DNA of 64,000 bases from DATFDN01 sp963818885 (lineage in GTDB: Bacteria; Pseudomonadota; Alphaproteobacteria; Acetobacterales; Acetobacteraceae): positions 62,001 to 126,000 of the forward strand of contig CAWFTP010000004.1 of NCBI GenBank assembly GCA_963818885.1. Reading direction: 5' to 3'. The translations under genes were made by a program, and so were the position numbers. Of the stretch, positions 1 through 8,830 are shown piece by piece. Position 1 is the stretch's first letter, and every line of letters starts with the position of its first letter. A model generated the notes under the pieces. It ran no database searches, was not told where the DNA came from, and worked only from the letters and a program-made list of their open reading frames with translations.

Positions 1-880
1 CGACGTGGGTCCGATCGACGTTCACCTTGGTCCCTTCGATGCCGATGCCCTCGACGTTGCCGACGATGCCGACGGCGGAGATGATGCGCTCGACCGTGAT
101 CTCCTGCGCCTTGCCGTTGCCCTCGATGGTCGCGGTCACGCTGTCCGTGGTCTTGCGGACGTTCTTCACGGTGGCGCCGGTGACCAGCTTCATCCCCTGG
201 CGCTCGAAAGCCTTGCGGGCGAAGGCGCTGATCTCCTCGTCCTCCACCGGCAGGATGCGCTCGAGCATCTCCACCACAGTCACCTCCGCGCCCATGTTGA
301 GGAAGAAGCTCGCGAACTCGATGCCGATCGCCCCGGAGCCGACGACGAGCAGGCGCTTCGGCATCGCCGGCGGCACCATTGCCTCGCGGTAGGACCAGAT
401 CAGCTTGCCGTCGGCCTCCATGCCGGGGATCTGCCGCGCCCGCGCGCCGGTCGCGAGGATGATGTGCGGCGATGTCAGCGTCGCGACGGACTTGCCGTCC
501 TTGGCCACGGCGACGGTCTGCTTGCCCGCGAGCTTTCCCTCGCCGTCGAACACGGTGATCTTGTTCTTGCGCATCAGGTGCGCGACGCCGGAAGAGAGCT
601 GCTTTGCGACCGCGCGCGAACGCTTCACCACTTTGCCGAGATCGAAGCGCGGATTGTCGGCGGCGAAGCCGTACTCGCCCAGGTGATGCAGCAGGTGGTT
701 GATCTCGGAGGTGCGCAGCAGCGCCTTGGTCGGAATGCAGCCCCAGTTAAGGCAGATGCCGCCGAGGTTCTCGCGCTCCACCACCGCGGTCTTCATGCCG
801 AGCTGGGCGGCGCGGATCGCGGCGACATAGCCCCCAGGGCCGCCGCCGAGGATCAGGACGTCGAAATTCTGGTCGGTCAT
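1..880 (-). CDS. lpdA: dihydrolipoyl dehydrogenase (E3), partial, C-terminus outside the window
   Basis: This flavoprotein reoxidises the dihydrolipoyl groups of the 2-oxoacid dehydrogenase complexes and passes electrons to NAD+. The minus-strand frame starts at ATG 880 and stays open to the window edge, giving about 293 N-terminal residues. It opens with an FAD-binding GGGPGGY motif. The redox disulfide motif GGICLNWGCIPTKALL follows near residue 40, and a second dinucleotide motif, VVGSGAIGIEFASFF, lies near residue 180. It is the last gene of the pdhA-pdhB-pdhC-lpd run. A 135-bp gap holding a palindromic repeat separates it from pdhC, so it may also be expressed on its own, as expected for an E3 shared with other complexes. 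Identity is clear from the motifs and the context. Confidence 0.95.
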   Translation of the reverse strand, partial: MTDQNFDVLILGGGPGGYVAAIRAAQLGMKTAVVERENLGGICLNWGCIPTKALLRTSEINHLLHHLGEYGFAADNPRFDLGKVVKRSRAVAKQLSSGVAHLMRKNKITVFDGEGKLAGKQTVAVAKDGKSVATLTSPHIILATGARARQIPGMEADGKLIWSYREAMVPPAMPKRLLVVGSGAIGIEFASFFLNMGAEVTVVEMLERILPVEDEEISAFARKAFERQGMKLVTGATVKNVRKTTDSVTATIEGNGKAQEITVERIISAVGIVGNVEGIGIEGTKVNVDRTHV

Positions 881-900
881 GAAGGGTCCTTATGATGAGC

Positions 901-1006
901 ATCTCTCCCTTCGGGAGAGGTCGCCGCGCTCTTGCGCGGCGGGTGAGGGCGACGCGGGCCGAACCCTCACCCGGCGCTATGCGCCGATCTCTCCCAGAGG
1001 GAGAGG
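901..1006. repeat. palindromic intergenic repeat (REP-like)
   Basis: Inverted CTCTCCC/GGGAGAG arms flank a GC-rich core that contains further inverted GGGTGAGG/CCTCACCC arms. The element fills most of the pdhC-lpd gap. Elements of the same style lie at 16257-16309 and 19380-19468. Such elements are common between alphaproteobacterial genes and can fold in RNA. An effect on lpd expression is possible but not shown. Confidence 0.75.
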
Positions 1007-1015
1007 CGAAGATGG

Positions 1016-2310
<1,295 letters not shown>

Positions 2311-2326
2311 CGCGCGGTTTTTCCCC

Positions 2327-3718
2327 TCAGAGCAGTTTCTTCACCGCGTCGACCACCCATTCGGGCTGCGGCAGGGCCAGGCGTTCGAGATTGGCGGCGT
2401 AGGGCAGCGGCACGTCGAGACCGTGCACGCGCACCGGCGGCGCGTCGAGCCAGTCGAAGGCGTGCTCGATCACCTGCATCGCGATCTCGGCGCCGATGCC
2501 GGCGAACGGCCAGCCTTCCTCGACGGAGACGATGCGGTTGGTCTTCTTGACGCTCTCGATGACCGTCGCGGTGTCGAACGGGCGCAGGCTGCGCAAGTTG
2601 ATGACCTCCGCCTCGATTCCCTCGGCGGCGAGCGCCTCGGCGGCCTTCATCGCCACGCCGACCATGATGCTGAAGGCGATGATGGTGACGCGGTCGCCCG
2701 CGCGCTCGATCTTCGCCTTGCCGAGCGGCAGGATGAAATCGGGATCGGTCGGGCACTCGAAGCTGTGCCCGTAGAGGATCTCGTTCTCCAGCACGACCAC
2801 CGGATTCGGATCGCGGATCGCCGCGCGCAGCAGCCCCTTCGCATCGGCCGACGACCAGGGCGCCACCACCTTCAGGCCGGGGACATGCGCGTACCAGCTC
2901 GCATAGCATTGCGAGTGCTGGGCGGCGACGCGCGAGGCGGCGCCGTTGGGGCCGCGAAAGACGATCGGGCAGCCCATCTGGCCGCCCGACATATACAATG
3001 TCTTCGCCGCCGAGTTGATGATCTGGTCGATCGCCTGCATGGCGAAGTTGAAGGTCATGAACTCGACGATCGGGCGCAGCCCGTTGAGCGCGGCGCCGAC
3101 AGCCATACCGGTGAAGCCGTGCTCGGTGATCGGCGTGTCGATGACCCGCTTCTCGCCGAACTCCTCCAGCATGCCCTGGCTGACCTTGTAGGCGCCCTGG
3201 TACTGCGCGACCTCCTCGCCCAGCAGGAACACGTTCCCGTCGCGCCGCATCTCGGCGCTCATGGCATCGCGCAGCGCCTCGCGCACGCTGATCGACTGGG
3301 TCGGCCCCCAATCCTTCTCCAGGCCCGGCTCGGGCAGCGCGGTTGGTTCCGGGGTACGCGCCTGCTGCGCGCCGCGTGCGGCGATCGCCGTCTGATCCTC
3401 GCCGTTGCCGCCGCGCGGCGCGACGGGTGGCGGCGGCTGCGCGGGCTTCGCCGCCGGCACGGCGCTCAAATCCTCGCCGTTGGCGGCGAGCACCGCGATG
3501 GGCGTGTTGACCGCGACGCCCTCGGTGCCTTCGTCGACCAGGATGCGGGCGAGCTTGCCCTCGTCGACCGCCTCCACCTCCATCGTCGCCTTGTCGGTCT
3601 CGATCTCGGCGATCACGTCGCCCGCCCTCACGTCCTCGCCGACCTTCTTGACCCAGCGGGCGAGCTTGCCCTCGGTCATCGTCGGGCTGAGGGCCGGCAT
3701 CAACACCTCGGTCGCCAT
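2327..3718 (-). CDS. pdhB: pyruvate dehydrogenase E1 beta subunit with N-terminal lipoyl domain
   Basis: This is the beta subunit of the thiamine-diphosphate-dependent E1, which decarboxylates pyruvate. The 463-residue protein starts MATEVLMPALSPTMTEGK. It carries a full lipoyl domain with the modified lysine at about residue 43 (IETDKATME) and a Pro/Ala-rich linker. The transketolase-like beta domain runs from about residue 135 to the end (VREALRDAMSAEM, EHGFTGMAVG). A lipoyl domain fused to E1-beta is typical of alphaproteobacteria. The ATG at 3718 was chosen because it lies two bases after the pdhA stop, so the two are translationally coupled. A longer reading frame extends upstream through pdhA in another frame and is not the gene. 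Confidence 0.96.
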   Translation of the reverse strand: MATEVLMPALSPTMTEGKLARWVKKVGEDVRAGDVIAEIETDKATMEVEAVDEGKLARILVDEGTEGVAVNTPIAVLAANGEDLSAVPAAKPAQPPPPVAPRGGNGEDQTAIAARGAQQARTPEPTALPEPGLEKDWGPTQSISVREALRDAMSAEMRRDGNVFLLGEEVAQYQGAYKVSQGMLEEFGEKRVIDTPITEHGFTGMAVGAALNGLRPIVEFMTFNFAMQAIDQIINSAAKTLYMSGGQMGCPIVFRGPNGAASRVAAQHSQCYASWYAHVPGLKVVAPWSSADAKGLLRAAIRDPNPVVVLENEILYGHSFECPTDPDFILPLGKAKIERAGDRVTIIAFSIMVGVAMKAAEALAAEGIEAEVINLRSLRPFDTATVIESVKKTNRIVSVEEGWPFAGIGAEIAMQVIEHAFDWLDAPPVRVHGLDVPLPYAANLERLALPQPEWVVDAVKKLL

Positions 3719-3720
3719 GC

Positions 3721-4758
3721 TCAGGCCTCCAGCAGCACGTCGGTCCACAATTCGGACGGATCGGGCTCGGGACTCTCCTGGGCGAATGTCGCCGCCTCCT
3801 GGATCGTCGCGCGTGCCTTGTCCTCGATCTCCTTCAGCGCGGCTTCCTCGACCCCGAGCGCGAGCAGCTTGCGGCGCGCCGCCTCGATGCAGTCGCGTTG
3901 CTCGCGCATCGTGTTGATCTCCTCGCGCGTACGGTATTTGGCCGGATCGGACATCGAATGGCCGCGATAGCGGTAGGTCTGCATCTCCAGCAGGAACGGC
4001 CCCTTCCCGGCCCGGCAATGCGCGACCGCGGCGTCGCCCGCCGCCTTCACCGCGAGCACGTCCATCCCGTCCGCCTTGACGCCCGGAATGCCCCACGGGG
4101 CGCCATTCTGCGACAGGTCGCGCGAGGCGGAGGAACGCTCGACGCTGGTGCCCATGCCGTATCGGTTGTTCTCGATGACGAAGACGGCCGGCAGCTTCAT
4201 CAGCGCGGCGAGATTGAAGGTCTCGTAGACCTGGCCCTGGCTGGAGGCGCCCTCGCCGAAATAGGTGAGGCAGACCCGGTCGTTGCCACGATACCAATTG
4301 CTGAAGGCGAGGCCGTTGCCGAGGCTCACCTGCGCGCCGACGATGCCGTGTCCGCCGAAGAAGTTCTTCTCCTTGCTGAACATGTGCATCGAGCCGCCCT
4401 TGCCGCGCGAGTAGCCGCTCGCCCGGCCAGTCAGCTCGGCCATGACTCCCTTCGGGTCCATGCCGCAGGCCAGCATGTGGCCGTGATCGCGATAGGAGGT
4501 GATGACCTCGTCGCCCGGCTCGAGCGCGAGCTGCATGCCGACCACGACCGCTTCCTGGCCGATATAGAGGTGGCAGAATCCGCCGATCAGCCCCATGCCG
4601 TAGAGCTGGCCCGCGCGTTCCTCGAAGCGGCGGATCAGCACCATGTCGTGGAACGCCTTGAGCAGCAGCTCCTTTTCGGCGGCTTTGCCGGACGCCTTCG
4701 CGGCGCGCGGCGGCGTCGGCGCCTTGCCGCGCTTCGCCTTCTCGGCCGCCTGGGCCAT
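3721..4758 (-). CDS. pdhA: pyruvate dehydrogenase E1 alpha subunit
   Basis: This alpha subunit of E1 binds thiamine diphosphate. The chosen start gives 345 residues beginning MAQAAEKAKRG, preceded by a GGAGG-type ribosome site (GGGGGAGGCAAGAA). Motifs seen include RRFEERAGQLYGMG near the start, IGGFCHLYIGQEA, SYRDHGHMLA, and the thiamine-diphosphate/Mg segment GEGASSQGQVYE ending in IENNRYGMGT. An upstream in-frame ATG at 4815 would add a basic tail without homology or a ribosome site. It is the first gene of the pdh operon. The 109 bp before it follow the NMT1/THI5-like gene on the same strand, so read-through from that gene is possible. Confidence 0.96.
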   Translation of the reverse strand: MAQAAEKAKRGKAPTPPRAAKASGKAAEKELLLKAFHDMVLIRRFEERAGQLYGMGLIGGFCHLYIGQEAVVVGMQLALEPGDEVITSYRDHGHMLACGMDPKGVMAELTGRASGYSRGKGGSMHMFSKEKNFFGGHGIVGAQVSLGNGLAFSNWYRGNDRVCLTYFGEGASSQGQVYETFNLAALMKLPAVFVIENNRYGMGTSVERSSASRDLSQNGAPWGIPGVKADGMDVLAVKAAGDAAVAHCRAGKGPFLLEMQTYRYRGHSMSDPAKYRTREEINTMREQRDCIEAARRKLLALGVEEAALKEIEDKARATIQEAATFAQESPEPDPSELWTDVLLEA

Positions 4759-4867
4759 TTCTTGCCTCCCCCGCCGTGTTCGCTCACACGTACGCTGGCG
4801 GGGAAGATGCGACAAGCCTCTGCCGGCCGCACACGGTGTCTTTTGGTGGCACCCCTGACGCCAGGAG

Positions 4868-5782
4868 TTAGATTACGCGACCCTCTAGCGCCTCCCGCGC
4901 GACCGAGGTGTCGACGAGCGCGTCGAACGGGATGTCGCGGGCAAGCGCGCCCGCTGCGCGCATCGCGCGCATGAGCCAGGCGACCCCCTCCGGCCGGATG
5001 ACCGGGTCAGCGGCATAGAGCCCGAGCGAGCGGTAGCGCAGCACCGCCGGTCCGATCAGTGTCGGGTCCACATCGGGAAACAGCGGGGCGAGGAGGCGGG
5101 TGATCTCCGCCTCGTCCGCCGCCGCGATCCAGCGCAGGGCACGATGTAGCGCGCGCGTGATGCGCACGAGTTCGTCGCGGTGGCGCGCGAGCGTCGGGCG
5201 GCGGGTCACGAGTGTCGTGTAGGCGGTTAGCCCGCGGGTCGCGGCGGCGTACCAGAGATGGCCATCGCCCGATAGCAGGAGCGCCTCGGCGTGCGGCTGA
5301 AACAGCTGCACCGCGTCGAAGCGGCCGTCGCGCAGCGCCTGCGCGTTCTCCGCCATGCCTGGGCCGCTGGTACGCGTGAGCGACGCGGGGTCGATCCCCT
5401 GCTCGCGCAGGTCCTGCTGCAGGCATATCCAGGGCGTCGGCACCTCCGCCACCGTCGCGAGGTGCACGCCCTGCAGGTCGGCGAGCGTGAAGCCGGGGCG
5501 GGGCTCGCGCCCGATGACGAAGAACGGATCGCGCACCACGGCGTCGGCAAAGCAGACCATGCCGGAGGCCGGATCGCGCTCGAGCGTGCGCATCGCCCGC
5601 AGCGGCCCGCCCCACATCACGTCCGCACCGCTCTCGGCGAGTGCCTTCGCGGTGTGCTCAGGGTCGGGCGAGGCGAGGCGCCGCACCGTCACGCCCTCCG
5701 CCTCGTACCCGCCGATCAGGTCGGCGGCGTAGAACGGGGCGTAGAAGAGGGCGCGGAAATTCTCGATCAGTCGGATCGCCAT
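4868..5782 (-). CDS. NMT1/THI5-like substrate-binding protein without signal peptide
   Basis: The 304-residue protein from ATG 5782 begins MAIRLIENFRALFYAPFYAA, followed by a periplasmic-binding-protein-like fold of the NMT1/THI5 type (GYEAEGVTVRRL, GADVMWGGPLRAM, VPTPWICLQQDLREQGID). Family members bind thiamine pyrimidine precursors, nitrate or sulfonates for ABC import, or act on them in the cytosol. No signal peptide or lipobox is visible from this start, so a cytoplasmic role should be kept open. No permease or ATPase gene is next to it. Upstream lies a promoter and a long structured leader, and immediately downstream is the thiamine-diphosphate-dependent pdh operon. A start further upstream would read through the leader hairpins and is rejected. 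The substrate is unknown. Confidence 0.75.
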   Translation of the reverse strand: MAIRLIENFRALFYAPFYAADLIGGYEAEGVTVRRLASPDPEHTAKALAESGADVMWGGPLRAMRTLERDPASGMVCFADAVVRDPFFVIGREPRPGFTLADLQGVHLATVAEVPTPWICLQQDLREQGIDPASLTRTSGPGMAENAQALRDGRFDAVQLFQPHAEALLLSGDGHLWYAAATRGLTAYTTLVTRRPTLARHRDELVRITRALHRALRWIAAADEAEITRLLAPLFPDVDPTLIGPAVLRYRSLGLYAADPVIRPEGVAWLMRAMRAAGALARDIPFDALVDTSVAREALEGRVI

Positions 5783-5836
5783 AGGCGGAGGTCCCCGCGG
5801 GAGGGCACGAGGCACGCAGCATCCGACGACGAGAGT

Positions 5837-5884
5837 GGGAAGAAAAGCGGGCGGACCCGAGTTAGGCCGCACCTCAGCCGCCCG
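5837..5884 (-). terminator. candidate conditional terminator in the leader of the NMT1/THI5-like gene
   Basis: On the minus strand CGGGCGG (5884-5878) can pair with CCGCCCG (5854-5848). The tract CTTTTCTTCCC (5847-5837) follows at once, a terminator-like layout. The same CGGGCGG is also the 3' arm of the hairpin at 5869-5911, so the two structures exclude each other. Confidence 0.5.
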
Positions 5885-5995
5885 AAAAGGGGGCTCGGGC
5901 GGATGAGGTGCAGCGTGTCCCCCGTGGAGGGCGGGGGACATTCGCCGCTTCTGTCGGTCCAGGAAGGGGAAACCGGAACCGACGCACGCGGCGAA
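5869..5995 (-). ncRNA. structured leader RNA, possible riboswitch or attenuator
   Basis: Three hairpins sit back to back in the leader, in the direction of transcription. The first has an 8-bp stem (5988-5995 with 5941-5948) and an inner 6-bp stem (5978-5983 with 5953-5958). The second has an 8-bp stem (5933-5940 with 5916-5923). The third has a stem of about 16 bp with one mismatch, between 5869-5884 and 5896-5911. The third competes with the terminator-like hairpin at 5848-5884. I looked for thi-box, cobalamin and mini-ykkC signatures and found none. This is direct sequence pairing; the regulatory role is inference. Confidence 0.55.
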
Positions 5996-6041
5996 CCGGA
6001 AACGCGAATTGCCTTTCTTCAAAAAGTTGTGACGCGCCACT

Positions 6042-6070
6042 ATTAAATGCACATTCCAGAAACGAGTCAA
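6042..6070 (-). promoter_or_regulatory. sigma-70-type promoter for the leader and NMT1/THI5-like gene
   Basis: On the minus strand TTGACT (6070-6065) and TTTAAT (6047-6042) are 17 bp apart, close to consensus. Transcription would start near 6035, giving a leader of about 250 nt before ATG 5782. The promoter begins 11 bases after the stop of the upstream DHOD-like gene. Confidence 0.65.
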
Positions 6071-6080
6071 CGAATTTTGA

Positions 6081-7127
6081 TCACGTCAGGGTTTCAGAAG
6101 GGACGAACCGACGCCACCGCCCCGGCATCTCCTCCTGTACGCCGTAGCCGGCCAGCGCATCGGCGGCCCGGCCGATCAGCGACCCGAACCGCAGGTCGCG
6201 CGCGGTGAGCAGGGCATCGAGCTCGGCGATCGTGCGCGCGAGCGCGCCGAACCCCTCGTGCATGACCACGGAGAGCATTTCGGTCGCCGCGGCACCGGCG
6301 AGCGCCATTCGGGCGACATCGGCGCCGCCGCGCGCCCCATTGGTGCCGAGCAGCGGCACGCGCCCTGCCGTCGCGCGACGCGACAGGGCGAGGAAGCGGC
6401 AGACGATCGGCAGCGCCCAGCCGCCGCCATACGCGCCCGAGGTGCCGAGCACCGGGGCGAGCGTGTCGAGGTCGGGGACCATCGCCATGAAGCGGCCCAT
6501 CATCACCACCGCGTCCGCTCCGCCGTTGGCTGCGGCGACTGCCAGCGCCGGCAGATTGGCCGACAGGCCGGTGAGCTTCACCCAGAGCTGCATCCCCGCC
6601 GTCGCCGCGCGCACGCGGGCGACCAGGACGCGCAGCGCGTCCGGATCGGTCTCCTGCGCGATCGCGCCGGGGCTGGCCTCAGAGGCGTGCGGCGCGCCGA
6701 CATTCAGCTCGAACACGCGCAGCCCGGCGGCGCGCGCGAGTGCGCCAAGCTGCTCGGCGCCGTCCGCGCCGCCCAGCACGATGGAGGCGGCTACGAATTG
6801 CCCCGTGCGTGCCGCCTCGCGGTCGATCGCGGCGATCGCGGCGAACCACTCGCGCGCGTCACGCTGCGCGAGGCCGGAGCGGTTGAAGAGCGAATCCCCC
6901 TGTGGCGCGGGCGCGTTGGCGTGCAGGAAGGCATAGTCGGCGTGGTCGAGCTGGCGCGCCGCCGCCGCCTGCTCGTTCACCGATTTCGCGATCACCCCCG
7001 CCGCGCCGGCGGCGATCGCGGCGCGGATGCCACTCTCCGTCATCACCGGCTCGCCCGAGCCGCAGATCACGGGATTGGGCAGCGCGAAGCCGCCGACGGC
7101 GGTGGCGAGACGGGAAATGGCGGCCAA
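6081..7127 (-). CDS. dihydroorotate-dehydrogenase-like FMN protein
   Basis: This is an FMN-binding TIM barrel of the dihydroorotate/dihydropyrimidine dehydrogenase superfamily, about 348 residues from TTG 7127. It opens AAISRLATAVGGFALPNPVICGSGEP, as such barrels do, and later shows LWVKLTGLSANLPALAVAAA, GGADAVVMMGRF and a C-terminal phosphate-binding segment (VPLLGTNGARGGADVARMAL). The usual catalytic NxSCPN region reads LNVGAPHASEAS instead, so the substrate may differ from dihydroorotate. As given, the frame continues upstream into a small secreted protein (7130-7406). One extra base near 7136-7139 explains this, so I treat them as two genes. The TTG start is inferred. The pairing with an NMT1/THI5-like gene suggests a pyrimidine-related substrate, which is inference. 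Confidence 0.7.
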   Translation of the reverse strand: MAAISRLATAVGGFALPNPVICGSGEPVMTESGIRAAIAAGAAGVIAKSVNEQAAAARQLDHADYAFLHANAPAPQGDSLFNRSGLAQRDAREWFAAIAAIDREAARTGQFVAASIVLGGADGAEQLGALARAAGLRVFELNVGAPHASEASPGAIAQETDPDALRVLVARVRAATAGMQLWVKLTGLSANLPALAVAAANGGADAVVMMGRFMAMVPDLDTLAPVLGTSGAYGGGWALPIVCRFLALSRRATAGRVPLLGTNGARGGADVARMALAGAAATEMLSVVMHEGFGALARTIAELDALLTARDLRFGSLIGRAADALAGYGVQEEMPGRWRRFVPSETLT

Positions 7128-7129
7128 TG

Positions 7130-7406
7130 TCAGTACCGGCCGGCGCACCACCACGGCTCCGTTCGGTCCGGCGCATCCCGCCCGGTACACGCCGGCGGCG
7201 CAGCCACCCGCGTGCACCGGCGGTGGCGGCGGGCGGTACGGGTAGTAGCGGCCATGCGCGTAATAGCCCTTGTGCACGCCGACCGCCCCGTTGGGGCCGA
7301 CGCAGCCGGCGCGATAGACGCCGTTGGCGCAGGCCGCCGCGCTGGCAGTCGGCGCATGGGCCAGCAGGCCCAAGGCGGACACGGCGATAACGGCGAGATA
7401 CTTCAT
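7130..7406 (-). CDS. small secreted protein with GVYRAGC/GPNGA repeats, probable frameshift at 3' end
   Basis: ATG 7406 opens a signal peptide (MKYLAVIAVSALGLLAHAP, cleavage near TASA-AA). Two copies of a Cys-containing repeat follow (CANGVYRAGCVGPNGAV and CAAGVYRAGCAGPNGAV), separated by a Gly/Tyr/Pro linker. This type of small exported protein is common in alphaproteobacteria and has no known function. The reading frame runs on into the DHOD-like gene. Removing one base from CCGG at 7136-7139 gives ...VVVRRPY followed by TGA at 7132-7130, a natural end for the repeat. The product would then be about 91 residues. The four cysteines suggest two disulfides in the periplasm. Confidence 0.65.
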
Positions 7407-7739
7407 GTTCGGTCCTGTGCGCGATGTCCCGATATCATGCCGCCGTCATCGCCAGTTGGCGAGGAATACCGGCAGCAAGCGCCGAATACTGGCCAGACCA
7501 GTAAGCGGCGGCTGCCGCGGGTCGGAAGGCCGCTCGCTTCCTTGGCTGCGGACTCACGGGCGCCGCACGATGCGGCGGTTGCGCGGCCAAGCGTCGCCGG
7601 TTCCTCGAAAGCGCCGAATACCGGTGCCTCTCCGGGCGCCTGCAATACGGCGGCCTCCATCGGCCTCTCCGATTTCCAGTTGGATCCAACGGTGCCAGCC
7701 TAGGCTGCCGGACGGCGAAGCGGGAACGGGAGGACCCTC
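7407..7739. other. divergent intergenic region with an operator-like inverted repeat
   Basis: No supported gene lies in these 333 bp between two divergent genes. TACTGG-ccaga-CCAGTA at 7487-7503 is a perfect inverted repeat of operator size. Two near-identical copies of AGCGCCGAATACYGG (near 7479 and 7609) flank the middle of the region. A GGGAGGA ribosome site precedes the ATG at 7740. Confidence 0.4.
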
Positions 7740-8756
7740 ATGAATCGCGTTTTTTGCATTCTCTCGCTCGCGGCGACGTTGCTTGGCGCTGGGCTGACGG
7801 CTCCGGTCGCGGCGCAGACCGCCGCGCCGCCCGCGCTTCGTGTCATAGTCTTTCCTGGCGGGTTCAACTGGCCAATCTGGGTCGCCGAGGAGCAGGGTTT
7901 CTTCGCGGCGAACAAAGTCGCGGTGGGCGTTACGCCCACCCCCAGTTCGGTGTTCCAGCTCACCGGGCTGATCGACGGCAGGTTCGACATCGCCGAGACT
8001 GCCATCGACAACATCATCGCCTATGACGAGGGCCAGGGCGAGGCGGCGGTGGAGGGCACGCCCGACCTGGTCGCCATCATGGGCGGGGACAACGGGTTCC
8101 TGCACCTGGTCGCCGTGCCGGATGTGAAGACCTATGCCGAGCTGAAGGGGCGGCAGCTCACTGTCGATGCCCTCACCACCGGATATGCTTTCGTGCTGGA
8201 GGACATGCTGCGGCGCGCCGGGCTCGGGCCGACCGACTACAGCCTCGTGAAGGCCGGCGGAGTGCTCGAACGGTTCGACGATCTGATGTCCCGGAAGCAC
8301 GCCGGCACACTGCTGCTGTCGCCCTTCGAGGTGCTGGCCGAGGCGAAGGGCTTTCACGACCTGGGCGCCGCGATCGACCAGTTCGGACACTACCAGGGCC
8401 TCGTCGCCGCGGTCCGGCGATCCTGGGCCAAGGACCACGGCCCCGAGCTCGTCGGCTATATCCGAGCCTATCGGCAGGCGCTCGACTGGCTGTTCGATCC
8501 CGCCAACAAGGAAGCCGCCATCGCCATTCTGCGCGCGCACATACCCACCATGTCGGCTCCGCTGGCCGAGGCGTCCTACGGGATATTGCTGAACCCGACG
8601 CGCGGGTTCGCACGCGACGCAGGTATCGACCTCGCCGGCGTGCAGACGGTGCTGCGGCTGCGCAGCGAATACGGCCGGCCACAAAAGACGCTCGATGATC
8701 CGGGCAAGTATCTGGATCTTTCGTACTACGAGGCCGCGTCGAAGCGGGCGGACTGA
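7740..8756 (+). CDS. exported NMT1/SsuA-like ABC substrate-binding protein
   Basis: The 338-residue protein has a clear Sec signal peptide (MNRVFCILSLAATLLGAGLT, cleavage after PVAAQ). The mature part is an NMT1/SsuA-type binding fold: GGFNWPIWVAEEQGFFAANK at the start of lobe 1, LIDGRFDIAETAIDNI, then GRQLTVDALTTGYAFVLED and KAGGVLERFDDL. It should bind a small ligand in the periplasm for ABC import. No permease or ATPase gene is adjacent, so it works with a transporter encoded elsewhere or acts in another system. It is divergent from the small secreted protein and the other NMT1-like gene, which suggests a shared theme but does not prove it. A GGGAGGA ribosome site precedes the ATG. Confidence 0.85.
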   Translation: MNRVFCILSLAATLLGAGLTAPVAAQTAAPPALRVIVFPGGFNWPIWVAEEQGFFAANKVAVGVTPTPSSVFQLTGLIDGRFDIAETAIDNIIAYDEGQGEAAVEGTPDLVAIMGGDNGFLHLVAVPDVKTYAELKGRQLTVDALTTGYAFVLEDMLRRAGLGPTDYSLVKAGGVLERFDDLMSRKHAGTLLLSPFEVLAEAKGFHDLGAAIDQFGHYQGLVAAVRRSWAKDHGPELVGYIRAYRQALDWLFDPANKEAAIAILRAHIPTMSAPLAEASYGILLNPTRGFARDAGIDLAGVQTVLRLRSEYGRPQKTLDDPGKYLDLSYYEAASKRAD

Positions 8757-8830
8757 CCCTTGCATCTGGCGCGCCGGCCGAGGAGGAACTACGTCTTCGA
8801 ACTGGCGGGCACGAGGAACGGGAGGACGTC

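Noticed and set aside
2327..4297. 656-residue frame covering pdhB plus an upstream extension
   Set aside because: The extension is an out-of-frame reading of pdhA; the lipoyl-domain start at 3718 fits the family and the operon spacing.
4759..4867. Promoter for pdhA (TTGTCG-17-TACGTG on the minus strand)
   Set aside because: The -10 match is too weak to list as a feature; read-through from the upstream gene is also possible.
5783..6035. Canonical TPP riboswitch in the same leader
   Set aside because: No CTGAGA...CTGATCTGGATAATGCCAGC-like core is present, only a short CTGAG match.
5783..6070. N-terminal extension of the NMT1/THI5-like protein to 400 residues
   Set aside because: The stretch is made of the leader hairpins, downstream of a promoter, and the extension has no homology-like pattern or signal peptide.
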